The notes under the pieces are model-generated. The model made no database searches. It was not told where the DNA came from and was given only the letters and a program-made list of their open reading frames with translations. This document shows positions 11,170 to 23,854 of a DNA stretch of 64,000 nucleotides, one piece after another (within the stretch, counting starts at the first letter, position 1; every line of letters starts with the position of its first letter). Location: the NCBI GenBank assembly GCA_028023455.1, contig JAQFVV010000027.1, forward strand, positions 6,509,845 through 6,573,844, written 5' to 3'. The translations under genes and the position numbers were made by a program. This stretch comes from Epiperipatus broadwayi (Eukaryota; Onychophora; Udeonychophora; Euonychophora; Peripatidae).

Positions 11170-11745
11170 ATTGAGAGAAACTGCAAACCTCTCACGCTCA
11201 TTAATATCTAACAACCAATCAGATCATAAATACAAGACAGAGAATTTAACAAGAAAAGGGCGGTCCACCCTGTTCTTTACTTGTCTTTCTATATATCCAA
11301 GCCAGTTAAATTCTCTGTCTTGTATTTACGATCTGATTGTGTTAGATACTAATGAGCGTGAGAGATTTGCAGTTTCTCTCAATTTAATTTCAATCCTGTG
11401 CGCTTTATAAAATAAATATTATTTACATACGTTACTGCAAGTTATAACATCTAAAAAACTACTGCGTAGTAATCGTAGAATTTCACACTGTATGTTTGTA
11501 ATTTAAACTCAGTGAGTTAAGTGTGAAGATATTTAATATTCACGCTTTCAGATCTAAGTACTTTAGACTGGCTTGGATATATAGAAAGACAAGTAAAGAA
11601 CAGGGGTGGACTGCTCTTTTCTTGTTAAATTCTCTGTCTTGTATTTACGATCTGATTGGCTGCTAGATACTAATGAGCGTGAGATGTTTGCAGTTTCTCT
11701 CAATTTAATTTCAATACTGTGCGCTTCATAAAATAAATGTTATCA
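11170..11745. repeat. Composite foldback repeat
   Basis: Arms 11170-11251 and 11305-11384 are inverted copies. The right arm recurs in direct orientation at 11624-11702, and a segment at 11269-11304 recurs inverted at 11569-11604. The open frame across the first hairpin is only a by-product of the palindrome. The pieces look like two overlapping copies of one MITE-like family. Confidence 0.7.
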
Positions 11746-12194
11746 TCATTGGGAATGAGATCTTGAAACTTCATTAGTTAATCAAAACTATTATTTGTGT
11801 AGGAAAATTATTAGTCGCTCTTTTAAATAAATTTTATTTCGTGTAGAAATTTTTTTGTTTAGATACTTCCTTCAAATTCAGAGCAATATGACAATGAAAT
11901 ATTTCAGGGTTGTCTGGCTGATTGGACAATCTGAACAATATTGGTGAGCTGAATTTTAAAACTCTTCAATATTGGTTTAGTAAGTTTTCTGTGATGCGTA
12001 CTAAATAGCAATAAAAGTGTGTACAGTTTATTAAAATCGGAAGTGAAAAAATGAAGAATGAAATCTTAATTTCTCTTAATTGTTTAACTAAAATGATTTT
12101 TAATACGCACCAATTTTATTTCAAATATTAAAAATACAGTGACATTGTTGACGTTGTTACTTTTTATATTTGAATATAAATAGTTACAAAAAGT

Positions 12195-12470
12195 CCTTCT
12201 TTTAATTTGAAGCATAATGCATTAAAAACAAAAAAATAATTTTTTCTTTAACTACAATTTGGGTTGTTAGATTTATCTTGAATTAAAAGTATATGGCATT
12301 CATAAATTAATTAATTGAATCACTAGTTTTAAAGTATTAGTGATTGAATTAATTAATTTATGGATGTGTCACTGTTTTATTTCAACTTAAGCATAATAAT
12401 CAAAATCGTGACTGAAGAAAGCAATTCTTTTTTTTGATTTTTAGTGCATTACACTTCAAATTAAATAAAA
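12195..12470. repeat. Palindromic MITE-like element
   Basis: Arms of about 130 bp meet at a short centre near 12331 (AATCACT against AGTGATT). The ends carry TTTAATTTGAAG/CTTCAAATTAAA. The same arm occurs alone at 7860-8036. Confidence 0.7.
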
Positions 12471-12707
12471 AAGTTTTTTTATCAAATATTTTTCTTTTTA
12501 GTTTTCGGGAGAAAACATCTCATGAGTGTATTGTTTCCAGAAAGAATAATTTTAAGTGATTATGAAATCTTTTGCTCTCTGTTATTAAACAACATAAAGA
12601 ATTATATAGGGTATAAGAGCACAGACTTTCACACAACCCACCACCCTCCACACTATCTGATAACATTGATACACTCGAACACATATATGTTGAAAAGATA
12701 AATAATC

Positions 12708-12751
12708 ACCAATATACGTATTTCATGTTAAACCAGCAATCATCAGTTGGT
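12708..12751 (-). ncRNA. Hammerhead ribozyme, family C
   Basis: Helix I ACCAA/UUGGU is perfect, CUGAUGA and GAAA are intact, and stem-loop III is the palindrome AUACGUAU followed by A17. Helix II (UGCU-GGUUU-AACA) has one C/A mismatch compared with the intact copy at 32612. Confidence 0.72.
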
Positions 12752-13229
12752 CCAGATTACCATCTCCACACATATATGCTATAAGTGCCAGATATATATT
12801 AAGATAGCCAAGTCTCATACTTTAATGGACAGGCTTCAATCTACTCCACTCTTCAACCATCCATCCAATTGAAAATCTGATGATGGAATGCTCAAAGGCC
12901 ACCCTGAGGCCGAGATTCTTGTCACACCCATGTTGACCTAAAGTCAATCTGACCCCTCATGTACAGGACATAAACCATTTAATACATATACAAGGGATGG
13001 GCAGACATCTCTACGATGTAATAACTGACCTTAGTTCAACATGGGTGTGATAAGAATCTCGGCTTCAGGGTGGCCTTTGAGCATTCCATCATCAGATTTT
13101 CAATTGGATGGATGGTTGAAGAGTTGGAGGGTGGAGTAGATTGAAGCCTGTCCATTAAAGTATGAGACTTGGCTATCTTAATATATGTCTGAGCACTTAT
13201 AGCATATATGTGTGGAGATGGTAACCTGG

Positions 13230-13273
13230 ACCAACTGATGATTTCTGGTTTAGCATGAAATACGAATATTGGT
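13230..13273 (+). ncRNA. Hammerhead ribozyme, family C (slightly mutated)
   Basis: ACCAA/UUGGU and both core boxes are intact. Helix II has one mismatch (UUCU against AGCA), and loop III reads AUACGAAU, which breaks the palindrome. Confidence 0.6.
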
Positions 13274-13319
13274 GATTATTTATCTTTTCAACATATATGG
13301 GTTCAAGTGTATCTGTTTT

Positions 13320-14570
13320 ATTGTTAATTTATCAAATTATATAATATATCTCAATGTCCGGGACATCTTTTCTTCCAAGCTATTTCTGTCATACGCATAT
13401 AGAAGGGAATGGACAATGTTAAAAAGATTTAGTGACGTGATGACTTTCTTAGTTAGTCAAGGAGTGGATGGAAATTATCGTATGTCTTCAGTGGACTGCA
13501 GTGCTGCTATAATAGTGTAAAAAGTGTCAGATATATAAATATTTGCCATTCAATTGTGATAACCTACTAAGTAACTAAAGCACTCTCATTTTTGATTTTA
13601 TTCAGATTATTAAAATCATTCTTGTTTCAGTCGATTACTCACCATCATCACAACTAATACCGTCATTTCCGGTTAAATGCAATTATGACTCTTATCATCT
13701 CTTCCTCATCAACAAATACAATGAAGTATATATAAAATAGTGTACTACTAAGCTGTGGCTATTGTTTATTTGATTATCTAAGCATTACCATCAGATTACA
13801 GCGTTTACATGGGGCCTCCCAGTAAATAAGTGACTGGTTATTTTTCCAAGTTTTCTGAAGTACTATTTTGAAATCAACATATAATAAATAGCGACATAAT
13901 GTAACTGTTCTTCATAAAACGTTTTAAGGCATTAGTATGTCTGGACAACAAGTTATGATATATTAAATGGGACAGTAGGTTTCCTATCTTAATCCCATAA
14001 TAGAATAACACACTAAATTTTGTTTTAAATTCAGAAATTTAAGTAAATCAGCTTGTGTATGAAATAGAAGTCGTGAGTCCGCGAGAGCATTTTCCAAGCG
14101 ATTTGAAGCGGCAGGGAGAGAATTGAAGGTAAACTACAAAAGTAGGAAACACATTATCACCCTTTATGACATATCTCATGATCCAGATACCAAACCACTT
14201 TAAAATTTTTATGGCAAATAGCTGAACTATGTCATCCATAATATGTATCGACAAAGATAATACTGTAAGCAGTTTGAACTACAGAATCAGCCAACTTTTC
14301 ACTGGGGTCCTGGATACAATCAAAGTAAAAGCAATTTATTTCAAAAATACATTTTGAAAAATAGTGTTAAAATTAAATGAGGGGGGCAGGGTAAGGGATT
14401 AAAAATATTGATGCTTTACTTTTCATTTGCTTTATGAAATGATTTTGAAAAAATTTTATATTTGAAATGTAATTTTTGACTCAGAAGAGCAGCCTGTAGA
14501 TGTCAGCAGTTACAGCCTCTAATCTGGTTAAAGCAGTGTTGAGAATCTTGAATGAAATTTTAATAGATTG
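13320..14570. other. Intronic DNA, no gene seen
   Basis: No exon or element with clear ends was found. The segment 13915-14330 has weak similarity to 21085-21400 (AAAACGTTT...AGCATG, then CTTAAAATTTTTRTGG...AATAGCTG), so an old interspersed repeat lies here. Confidence 0.4.
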
Positions 14571-14579
14571 GATGTACTC

Positions 14580-14890
14580 ATATATGAAGAGTAGTTTGGA
14601 TTTAGAAAGGATCGTGGGACAAAAGGTTCACCTGAATTAATGAGTACTATCACTGAGAGGTATAGAGAATGGTTAATATTTATTTTCTTGATTTCATGAA
14701 GAGAATTGGATTACCTTGTTAGAAAGGCATAGATTGACAAGAAATACACCTATTAAGAAAATTTCTATGTGAATCGGAAGATATATGTACAGGTCAATGA
14801 TCTTACTGAAGAGATAAATATATGAAAAGATGTCAGACCAGTGATGTCTACTTCCCTCTTGGTAACAATAGGATTAGCATTGGGAATAGG
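14580..14890 (+). pseudogene. Decayed RT fragment of a LINE
   Basis: The + frame reads FGFRKDRGTKGSPELM...ITERYREW, later ELDYLVRKA and NDLTEEINI-KDVRPVMSTSLLV. These match the RT pattern QFGFRKGRGT...E, then V-KGVRQGC-MSPLLF of RTE-like elements. The frame has several stops. It may belong to the same family as the minus-strand copy at 15345-15960, but in the opposite orientation. Confidence 0.5.
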
Positions 14891-15344
14891 AGGGTAAAGT
14901 GTATCAGATTTTCATATCACGCATGGCCGTTCTTGTAGATAACCATTTTAAGCAACGTTATGTAGAATTAATGGAACTTGTAGAAAGTTTGGTAAGGAAG
15001 CGATTGTAAAGGAAATTAAGTAAATGGAAAGAAGAAAAAATCAAGCATCGGCCTTCATATTGAATAATTAATGAAGAGTTTATTTTGTGGGCATTGAAAT
15101 TTGACTGAAAGAAAGTGGCCTGTGGAATGTTTAATTTGGAATGTCATTTTATAAACACAGGCGATTAAAAAAACGTGTGAACGGAAATAAATTTATTGAT
15201 TATGCAAGCTTACCCAAGATAGCAGAATTAGAATTAGAAAAATAGATATGCTACTTGACTATATGTGTAATATATATACACGATTTATTAAATTTTGAAA
15301 ACAAAATATCATTATCTTATTTAAAATCAATTAATCAATAAATA

Positions 15345-15960
15345 AAGTCATCATCATCATCAACCATTATCAGTCCACTGCAAGATGAAGGTCTCCCCAA
15401 GTTTAATCCATCTTCTCCGATCTTTAGCTTTTCTTCTCCACATCACCCCTACACACTTTCTTATTTCATCCATCATCTCACATATGGTCTCTTTCTGGGT
15501 CTTTTACAATATCTTGGAATCCCGTTTTAATTGTCCATCTATTATCATCTCTTCTAACAATATGTCCAGCCCAACTCCACTTCAATCTTTTAATTTTTTC
15601 AATGAGGTCAGTAACACCTGTTTGTTCTCTTACCCATACATTGAGTTTTCGATCTCTTCTTGTTACCCCCAACATACATCTTTTTCATACTTCTTTGAGT
15701 GGTCTGGAGTCTCTGTATTGCTCTTCTGTTAAGTATTCAAGTCTCTGATCCATAAGTAAGAACTGGTAGAACACATTTGTTAAAAACCTTCCTTTTCAAA
15801 CACCTAGGCATATTTCCTTTTAGTATCAAGTTATTTCTACCAAAAGCACTCCAACCAAGTTTAACTCTATGATTAATTTCCTCCATTATGTTTCCATCTG
15901 TATTAATAATCTGACCAAGGTATTTGTAGCTGTTAACATTCTTCTAATTAATCATAATCA
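15345..15960 (-). mobile_element. RTE-like LINE 3' fragment
   Basis: Minus strand: MLGVTRRDRKLNVWVREQTG, VTDLIEKIKRLKWSWAGHIV and RRDDNRWTIK. This is the typical C-terminal tail of RTE-type RT proteins (RRMLGI..RDR.RN..IR..T...D). The 3' end is a TGATGATGATGATGA-like run at 15345-15362, a typical RTE tail. It is nearly colinear with 62355-63235. Confidence 0.8.
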
Positions 15961-16214
15961 ATCTTTATTTTCATATTTTGAGCAAATTGATTAAACATTA
16001 CTTTAGTAAATTGGTTTAAAACATCTAATTTTGACTAATATTAAATTTTTTAGTGTTAAATGAAATTTTGTACTTTTATGCATTACGATCTTTTGATTGA
16101 ATTGAAAACAACTTTATTTGCAATTAATCAGAATATATTTTATGTTTTTTATTTGTATATATAGTTTCATGTTTCTAGTATATTAAATTATTAATTATAT
16201 TTGTATTTTAATAG

Positions 16215-16723
16215 GTAATTTCAAAGTAAATGATATGTTTCGTATTCTTCGGGATGAATCGAGTGGTATTAACATGTCTGATGGTGCATTTGTAACAATG
16301 GGTAGTCAAGTATCTGTAATATCACCTCCGGGTTCTTTCAAGCCTTGTTGCCATTGGTTTACGGGAACTCCTTATCCACATCATTCAGTATTCAAGCCAT
16401 TTATATTTTGTCCAAAAATTCACTTTTCTACTCACATTGTCTCACCTGTGTTTGGTAGCAATGACCCGGCCAAAATAAAACCTAGATTTCAAAAAAGTGT
16501 TGATCGCCGTCATGCCCTATATAAAGCGCATGAAAGAGCACTAAATCTTTTTAAGGAACGTAGTCTCAAAGGGCAAGAATTGCTTAAAACTCTGAAAGAA
16601 TTAGAAGCTCGGTGTATCGAGGATATGGAAAATTTTCTTAATTCATTTAATGATAAACTTATTGGAGAAACTGAAGAACTTTTTAAAGATTTAGTCGAAT
16701 CAGAAATGAAATTTTACAAATAA
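16215..16723 (+). CDS. Secernin, terminal coding exon
   Basis: Acceptor TTTTAATAG precedes 16215; GT completes the Gly codon begun at 7156. The exon encodes NFKVNDMFRILRDESSGINM, HWFTGTPYPHHSVFKPFIF, NDPAKIKPRFQKSVDRRHAL, YKAHERALNLF and a charged C-terminus ending ESEMKFYK, then a stop at 16721-16723. Human SCRN1 has LRDKASGVCI, HYFTGTPDPSRSIFKPFIF, DDPAKKEPRFQEKPDRRHEL, YKAHEWA and ends EIKFFK. The three exons give about 303 residues, matching the C-terminal three quarters of a ~414-residue secernin. The preceding intron (7157-16214, 9058 bp) contains most of the repeats listed between 7.4 and 16 kb. Confidence 0.94.
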
Positions 16724-16769
16724 TGAAAATGGTAGATATTTTATTTAGTTTATAAAAAAAAAATCGTTA

Positions 16770-16791
16770 AATAAAAAAAAAAACAAATAAA
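16770..16791 (+). terminator. Secernin poly(A) signals
   Basis: Two AATAAA hexamers (16770-16775 and 16786-16791) lie 47-68 bp after the stop codon, giving a very short 3' UTR if used. Confidence 0.55.
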
Positions 16792-16799
16792 AATACCAA

Positions 16800-18370
16800 T
16801 GGCTGACATCAGTTTGCTTGAAGGATAAATTTGAAGAAGGACTTGAAAGAAAATGTTATAGTAATGAAGTTAGGATACAAAGACAATCCCAGAAATAGAT
16901 GAAATCAGTTTGTCCTTCTGTCTACAAGTGCAAATGTGGCTTTGAATTATTGCCTTACAGTGCGTATGCCGATATATGATATATGTATACTTATATATTC
17001 GCTATCATATGAGAGACACAATACTCCACCAGTTGTATTGTTATAGCTTTATGCGAAACAAGCTGTTGTGAGTCAGATATCACATGATCAAAGCTTCTAC
17101 ATAAAGAGATTATTATATGGCTGATCCATATTTTAAGCTTTCCAAAGGTATTGCTGTTGCATTTAATTTCTTATGAAGCTGGGAATCGAATATTCTTCTT
17201 GTTATTCCTCCGGGTCCGATGTTCTTTTATGACCTAAAGTTATGCTCATTGTTATGATTGTTATTTTTTCTTGGTTTTTATTTCCACATTCGTTTGTTTG
17301 CTTTTCAAGTGAATTACGTTGTATAAAAGTATAACCCGCTAATGGTTATCAGAACCGGGTAGCAAATGGTAACAGCTTTTATGTTTACAGTACAAAGTTG
17401 GGTGATTTTATTAAATATGTTTCTTATATATCAACTTTTTCGAGTTTACAAAATTGTATCAGAAAATGAGATTGCTTAATTTTTTTATAAGAGAAGACCT
17501 TTTATAATTACAGGGATATTGTATTTTTTAATCGTCAGTTTCATAATTTTGCAGAAATAGCCGCAGATTCAAACCACACCTGTGGGTTTGAATATGTGCA
17601 AATATATATTTATATAATGTTTGTAATAATGTTCAAGACCATAAGTGGTCATTACTGAGGACCAATCAAAACAGCTACTTTGTTCTGGCATCCAGGGTGC
17701 AAATCTCGCAGTGTTTCAAGTTCCTCGTGCTTCTCGTGTAGGAATAGTATTAATCCAATGTATTTCTAGAATCAGGTTCAAGAATAAACAAAACTTCTAT
17801 TATATGTGAAATTGAGTTTAATTTTTATGGATATGCACATATAAATTACTTACCTCTATATGTAATTATATATATATTATAATAAAAAAATTCACAGATC
17901 TTATAGATGTAAATATTGAAAGAAAACCTTCTGTGTATCTTCTAATTACAACTCCACCATGATGCAACTAAGCAAATAACCATTTAAAAACAGGATCAAA
18001 AACTGAAGTCATGCCACCTAGCAGGAGTATTTTTTCTCTGTCCTTCTAAAGTCAAAAGTGGAATCAAGAGATAAACAAACAAAAATAGTGTTGCCTGATG
18101 ACAATTTCAGTTTCTAATGCAACTTTTAATTGGTTGTTTGTTTGTTTACATCATGACCGAGCTGTAATTATAATCTATATGGAAGGTGTGATTAAAATTT
18201 TTCTTTTGCTAGATTTCAATTTTGGCTTATAGAGATCAGTCAAATAACAGTCACTGAATGACATAATTTCGGTTTCCTATTCAGTTTTTAATTGGTTGAT
18301 TGTTATATATGAACCCAAGATATCAAAATCCTTTTACTAATATATAGTCTGATCAAGTAACCCTCAAAAC
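16800..18370. other. Intergenic DNA downstream of secernin
   Basis: No open frames or clear elements. AT-rich sequence with short direct repeats of TTTTTAATTGGTTG type (about 18125 and 18289). Nothing else supportable. Confidence 0.4.
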
Positions 18371-18373
18371 CAC

Positions 18374-18972
18374 TAAAAATCACATGATCACCATTTCCTA
18401 TGCTCACATAAGCTGTTAAAACAGTGATAAACTCTCCATACAGTAGTACCATTTAGTGCAAGCCATAGTAATCAATAGATGCAAGAAGGTTTGTGTATAA
18501 AATCGCCCCATTTAGTGCATATTCCTCCAATATCCCCAGATTAGTTTTGGTCTTTCATCAGTGAGAGGCCTTGGATCTAAGAGCACTGCACCTAGATTTT
18601 AGGATATTTAATGGTTTAGTATAATTCCTGCTCATGGAATGATGGTGAATATGATTATTAAAGAACTAAGTCACCAAAATGTATAGATACTGAACTGAGT
18701 TAGGATCTATATGACTATACAAGAAAATGAGTTTGGATTGAAAATAATTTCTGTTTTCATTTTGGATTCATAGCTTTATATCTACCTAAAAAGGTAACAG
18801 GTGGCTACTGGAGAATTGGATTAAATCCTCTAAGATCGAGATGCAGTGCTCTCAGATTCAAGTTTCCTCACTAATAAAAAGTCACAAGCCAGAAAGTTCT
18901 CTGGGGATATTGAATGGGTAGGCACTAGATAGGGATTTTATGCATAAACTGTCTACACTGGGTGGCACATCT
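18374..18972. mobile_element. Family A inverted pair (degenerate)
   Basis: A minus copy (18374-18612) faces a + copy (18660-18972). Ribozyme sequences are eroded: the left lacks GAAA, and the right has CTAATAA instead of CTGATGA. The + copy runs directly into a same-strand LINE fragment at 18975. Confidence 0.7.
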
Positions 18973-18974
18973 GC

Positions 18975-19660
18975 ATGGTGGGGAGAACTAGTACGCAGAC
19001 TAAAAACAGTTTAAAATATATATATAGAAGTAAACAGAATATTGGATGCAAGTTAATTTGTGATAATAGCAAGGAAAGTAGTTTACTGTTTAAGGCTCAA
19101 ATAGGATCTTTAGCAACAAAGAAATATACACATAAATGGAAAAATATAGGTGACTTAGTCTGCAATTTATGTAAGGAAGGCATAGAAAATATTAGGCAGC
19201 TGTTAATTGAATGTACATGTCTACAAGCAGAAAGAATACAAATAATGAAGTTGTGGAAGAATAAATATAAACCAAGTGATTATACAGAAAATAGGTTATT
19301 GGTTTTTATGCTGGGTTTGGGAAAATATAAGGGGGATTTAGATATAAAGACCATAGAGTTGACAAAGATTATGTTGTGGAAATGGGATCGAGCAGGATAG
19401 AGAAGAATATGGGAAAAACAGGGTGGTAAATGGAAAGGTAGATATAAAGACCATAGAGTTGACAAAGATTATGTTGTGGAAATGGGATCGAGCAGGATAG
19501 AGAAGAATATGGGAAAAACAGGGTGGTAAATGGAAAGGTAAGGTAAGGTGTCTGACAGGTTTCTCTGGGCATAGTTGCTGAGAGATTCCTAACAGGTTTC
19601 TCTGGGCATAGGTGCTGAGAGATTCCTGACTCTAAGAAAAAAGAAGTCACAATACATAAC
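18975..19660 (+). mobile_element. CR1/L2-like LINE 3' fragment
   Basis: An open frame of 141 codons encodes YIYRSKQNIGCKLICDNSKE, the finger VCNLCKEGIENIRQLLIEC and the C-terminus IKTIELTKIMLWKWDRAG. The finger's His is replaced by Gln (C-x2-C-x8-Q-x4-C), so metal binding may be lost. The tail ends near 19660 with AAGAAGTCACAATACATAACATCAC, as in other copies. Confidence 0.8.
19339..19624 (+). repeat. Two tandem duplications in the LINE tail
   Basis: A 100-bp segment (19339-19438) is repeated at 19439-19538 with no difference that I can see. Immediately after it, a 37-bp segment containing AACAGGTTTCTCTGGGCATA is also present twice (19551-19624). Confidence 0.85.
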
Positions 19661-19664
19661 ATCA

Positions 19665-21890
19665 CTTTTAATCTTCAGTATATTGAACAATTTAGCAATT
19701 GTGAAAACATGTTGACTGACAATAATGTATTTCTAATTTTAAAAGAATATATAGACTTTTTATAAGTGCCATTTGATTTTATTGGTTTACATCATTTTGT
19801 TAAACTGTAGAGACATCTATCTTCCCATATTGGCATTTATTTAGATATCTGTTTAATCAATGGATACTAATTAGTAATTTCTATGCATTCCAGCAGTTAA
19901 TTTCAGGCTCATTGATTTATTTAGATAGGGAGCATATGCCAACTCTTTTAATGACCCCAGAAATTATTCCGACCCAAATGTAAGCTTGTCAGCCAGAAGT
20001 GTTCAAAGAAAACCTAATAACATTGGCACCTAAATAAATTGACTTATAATTGATTATGAGAATAGTATAGGCTTATACGATAATTGATTTAGTGTATATT
20101 GTTCTAAGCCAAAAATGGATATTTTATTAGATGAGAAGTATTTAGTCGAGTGTTGTGTAGCTAGTCAAGCAAATTAGTTTGAGTTCAGAACTGTTATTTA
20201 AGTCGAGGAGTAAAAATAAATTAGCCTCTGTAAGATTGTGATGAAAAATAACTTGGCCTGAATTTAAGAACAATCAGAAAATAATTGATGTCTGTTGGCA
20301 TAACTATTTAAAATCTTTTAACTAAGTCTAGCAATATTTAGGTAGTTGAGTATGGCTGAAGATAGAGGTCACCCTTAATAATGACAGAAGTTTACTTTTT
20401 TACTTGATCTAATGACTCCCTACCTCTACAGATGGAGCTAGGGAGATTATCACTCAATTCAAAGCAAGGAAGACGTGAAAAATCATGGTGCTTGCTGCAG
20501 TGATGACAGCATGATAATTGCTAAATAATGGATATGAGGATTGCATAATTAGGGCAAATTCATGCATCCTATATTTTTTATATTCTATTATAATAAGACT
20601 AGAATTCGTTTCAATTTTTTTAGTATACTGCATTACAAACTCTTGTCTAAATGTTTACGGAAAAAAAATCCTCACACTCTACTGCTCTACTGATAGACTT
20701 CTCGTGCTAAACTTGAAGAATTTTTAACAGCAGTAATCTACGTTGTGATTGCTCCAAGGAAGCATAAATAACCATTGTATACTAAACAGATCACTTGATT
20801 TATGCACGGCCATTGGCCTTCATTAATGGGGAATAAAATTGAGACCAAAAGCTAATATTTACTACATAACATGGTTCAAGCTAATGGCTTGACGGATTTG
20901 GCCTCAAGTACCTTCTAATCAAGTGCAGATTATTACATAAACTAAGGGAGTCGTTGTATAACTTTGCAATCTTTGTAGCATATACACAGTATATACCAGT
21001 TAAAAGGCAGCTGGTTCTCTGTCCGAGTGATCTTTAAATCAACACACGTAATCATAGCTGCATAATTTAACTATTCACCACAAAACGTTTAGGGTGCTAG
21101 CATGTTTGGAGTAGAAGTTACAACATGAGATGTGTTTCATATATTTGTGGATTGTCTTCAGTGCTTTTTTTGCTATTGTAAAATCTTGCGATTCATGCAA
21201 AAACTGCCATATACAGTTTGAATTATTTGAAACATTTCAGTAGCAGTCTTGCCGAGTTTAAAATAAAATTTAATGTTAACCCATTGTTCAATCATGGATT
21301 GAGATAGGAAATATACTTATATATTATGTCATAATTCATGATCCAAGCGTTATAATACCTTAAAATTTTTGTGGAGAATAGCTGGATAATGTTGCTGTGT
21401 AATTTGCTTTGTAGAGACTATGTTTCTTCATAACTTCCTTTGATTCAGAGATGGAGCTACTGCCATCTTGAAGAGAAAATCCATCATTTTTTCATTGTGG
21501 AATACTGTGTATAGTTAACATTTTTATTTCCATGTTGACCTTTTTGGCATGTTCTTACCTTATTATAATGAGCAATAGTGATGATGATGGTCACCTTCAT
21601 CAAATTAGTATTTAAGCAATCAGAAAAAATATTAAAATATGAGCAAGCAAATGCAAAAATCCGGAATAGATGAGCATTTTTTTCATTAAAACTTAACCCT
21701 TTAAAAAGCGAGTATCATTATTCGGGTTCTTCTCTGATTTAGATATGCAAAAAAAAAAAATTTCAAATTGTTTTTGATATTCTTTTGTCAATTGTAATTA
21801 CAAGAAAGCATATTTCTTCAAATTTTAATGGCAATAAAAAATGATGGATTATGGGAAATCTGGTAAGGTATAGTACTAGTGTAATAGAGA
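19665..21890. other. Non-coding AT-rich DNA, no gene seen
   Basis: Only short chance frames. The segment 21085-21400 is weakly similar to 13915-14330 and 23330-23600. Confidence 0.4.
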
Positions 21891-21895
21891 ATTAA

Positions 21896-22850
21896 AACAT
21901 CACATATTCACTATCTCCTATGCTTACAAGCTGTTAAAACAGTAGCAAACTTTCCATGCAGTAGTGCCATCTAGTGCAAGCCATAGTAATCGATGGATGC
22001 AAGAAGGTTTGTGTATAATATCTGTATTTAGTACCTACTCGTCCTTTATCCTCAGACTAGTTTATAGCTTGTGGCTTTCATCTCTTAAGAGCCCTGGATC
22101 TGAGAGCACTGCATTTAGATCTTAGAATTTAATGCAACTCTCCAAAAATCACCTTTTACCTATTTAGTTAGCTGTAAAACTATGTCCCCAAGATAAAAAT
22201 ACAATAATGCTTTTAAATCTAAGCTCATTCACTCATGTAGTTATGTAGATCTGAACCCAGTTCAGTATCCATATATTTTGATGTCATTGATGTTTTTAAA
22301 AACTACAATCACCATCATTCTATGGGCAGGCTTGGAATAAACCATTAAAACTTCACATGATCACCATTTCCTACACTTACACAAGTTATTAAAACAGTAA
22401 CAAACACAAACTCCATACAGTAGTGGCATCTAGTATTAGTCTTAGTAATCAATGGATGCAAAAAGGTTTGTGCATAAAATTTTTTATCTAGCGCATACTC
22501 AAGACTAGTTTTTACCTTGTGGCTTTCATCACTGAGGATATGAGAACACTGCACCTAGATCTTAACATCTAATGCAACTCTCCAGCAGCCATCTTTTATC
22601 TATTTAGTTAACTATAAGGCTAAGAGCCTAAAATGTGGCTTCTGGAGCATTGCATTAGATCCTAAGATCTACATGCAGTGCTCTCTGATCCAAGGCTTCT
22701 CAATGATAAAAGCCACAAGCTTGAAATTAGTCTGGGATATTGGATGAGTGGGCACTAGATATGAAACTCCTTGCATTCATTGATTACTAAGGCTCACACT
22801 GGGTGGCACTGCTGTATGGAGAGTTTGCTACTGTTTTAATACAGAACTAA
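21896..22850. mobile_element. Cluster of three family A copies
   Basis: Two direct minus copies start at 21896 and about 22350 (spacing roughly 455 bp), followed by an inverted + copy (22621-22850). Ribozyme cores are mutated in all three (for example CAATGATAA in the + copy). The direct dimer plus inverted copy parallels the intact family B element at 58.4 kb. Confidence 0.7.
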
Positions 22851-22859
22851 CTAAATAAA

Positions 22860-23850
22860 TGCTCCTTGCAAAATATGCATGGTTTAACAGATTCTCTAAA
22901 GGTTTTTGAAATATATAATTATAATTAATTGTATTATATTGTTAATAATATTATATACTATATAGCTGGCTTAAAGTCAGGCTATTAGACCAGACAAGTG
23001 TAAAAAAACTCTTGGAGGTTATATTTTTAAAGTATGGAAGGAAAAAAGGAAACAAACTTTACGATAATATGGGCTGTGTGCCTTAGTGAATAGGTGATTA
23101 ATTAATTCTCCCTCTGAGTTGACTAAAGTACCATCTCTTAATCAAAAAATATGTTATCTAGTGATAGCTATTCATTTCAAAAATTTTAAGATGCTAAAAT
23201 ATATTTATTATAAGTTCCCCTCTTTTCTTCCAATGAGTAAGCTTGTGGTTTTAAGACCTGTAGAGGTCCCTACTATCGCATTTTATACGTATGTGCTTGA
23301 GGCTACAGCCTTAATGAATATTATATAAGATATAACATAAAATGTGACACTGTGTTTCGTAATAGAATAATATGCTGATTTGTTTTTAATTGGCCAAAAC
23401 TTCTATTGATTCAAAGTAAGTATGATAGTGATGCCATGGGTCTTGGAATGTTTTCAAAAATGGTTTGAAAAATTTTACAATGGCAGAGAAAGTGTTGAAA
23501 ATGATCCACAAACGTTTGAAACACATCACATTTCATGTTACAACTTTTATATAAAGCTAGCATCTTAATCTCATTTATAAAGTGTATTCTATGAATGAAT
23601 CAATGTTTGCTATAAAGTCAATGCTGGGAGGAACTACTGTGATGAAACAGGAAGTTTGCCATCAGTGAGTGGCACTTGAGTTTAATGAGATCAAGAGGCA
23701 CATAAAATTAAGAATGCCGGAGATTGTAAAAAATTAATGGTTGAAACTAAAAAGTAAATTCTATCTGAGCTACAGACAAGTAGCACAACCTCAATAATGA
23801 GTGTTTAGTATCTGTGTTCCTTTTCCCCCAATTGGGGGCTTCCTGGGAGA
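22860..23850. other. Non-coding AT-rich DNA
   Basis: No exon or bounded element seen. It contains an old repeat similar to 21085-21400. Confidence 0.35.
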
Positions 23851-23854
23851 TTAT

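Larger units (their letters stand above)
12608..13313. mobile_element. Family C hammerhead foldback element
   Basis: Arms 12668-12946 and 13035-13313 are inverted copies with a fixed coordinate sum of 25981. Each arm carries a hammerhead (12708-12751 minus, 13230-13273 plus). The left end extends about 60 bp further (to a GTATAAGAGCACAGAC-like end), so the right arm is truncated, as in families A and B. The other copy is at 32274-32757. Confidence 0.78.

Noticed and set aside
11171-11410. 79-codon frame
   Set aside because: It runs through both arms of a palindrome; its ends are mirror images, so it is a by-product of the foldback.
15385-15732. 115-codon + strand frame
   Set aside because: It is the antisense shadow of the RTE-like LINE on the minus strand.
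22660-22720. Active hammerhead in the + copy of family A at 22.6 kb
   Set aside because: The catalytic box reads CAATGATAA, and GAAAC is changed to GAAAT.
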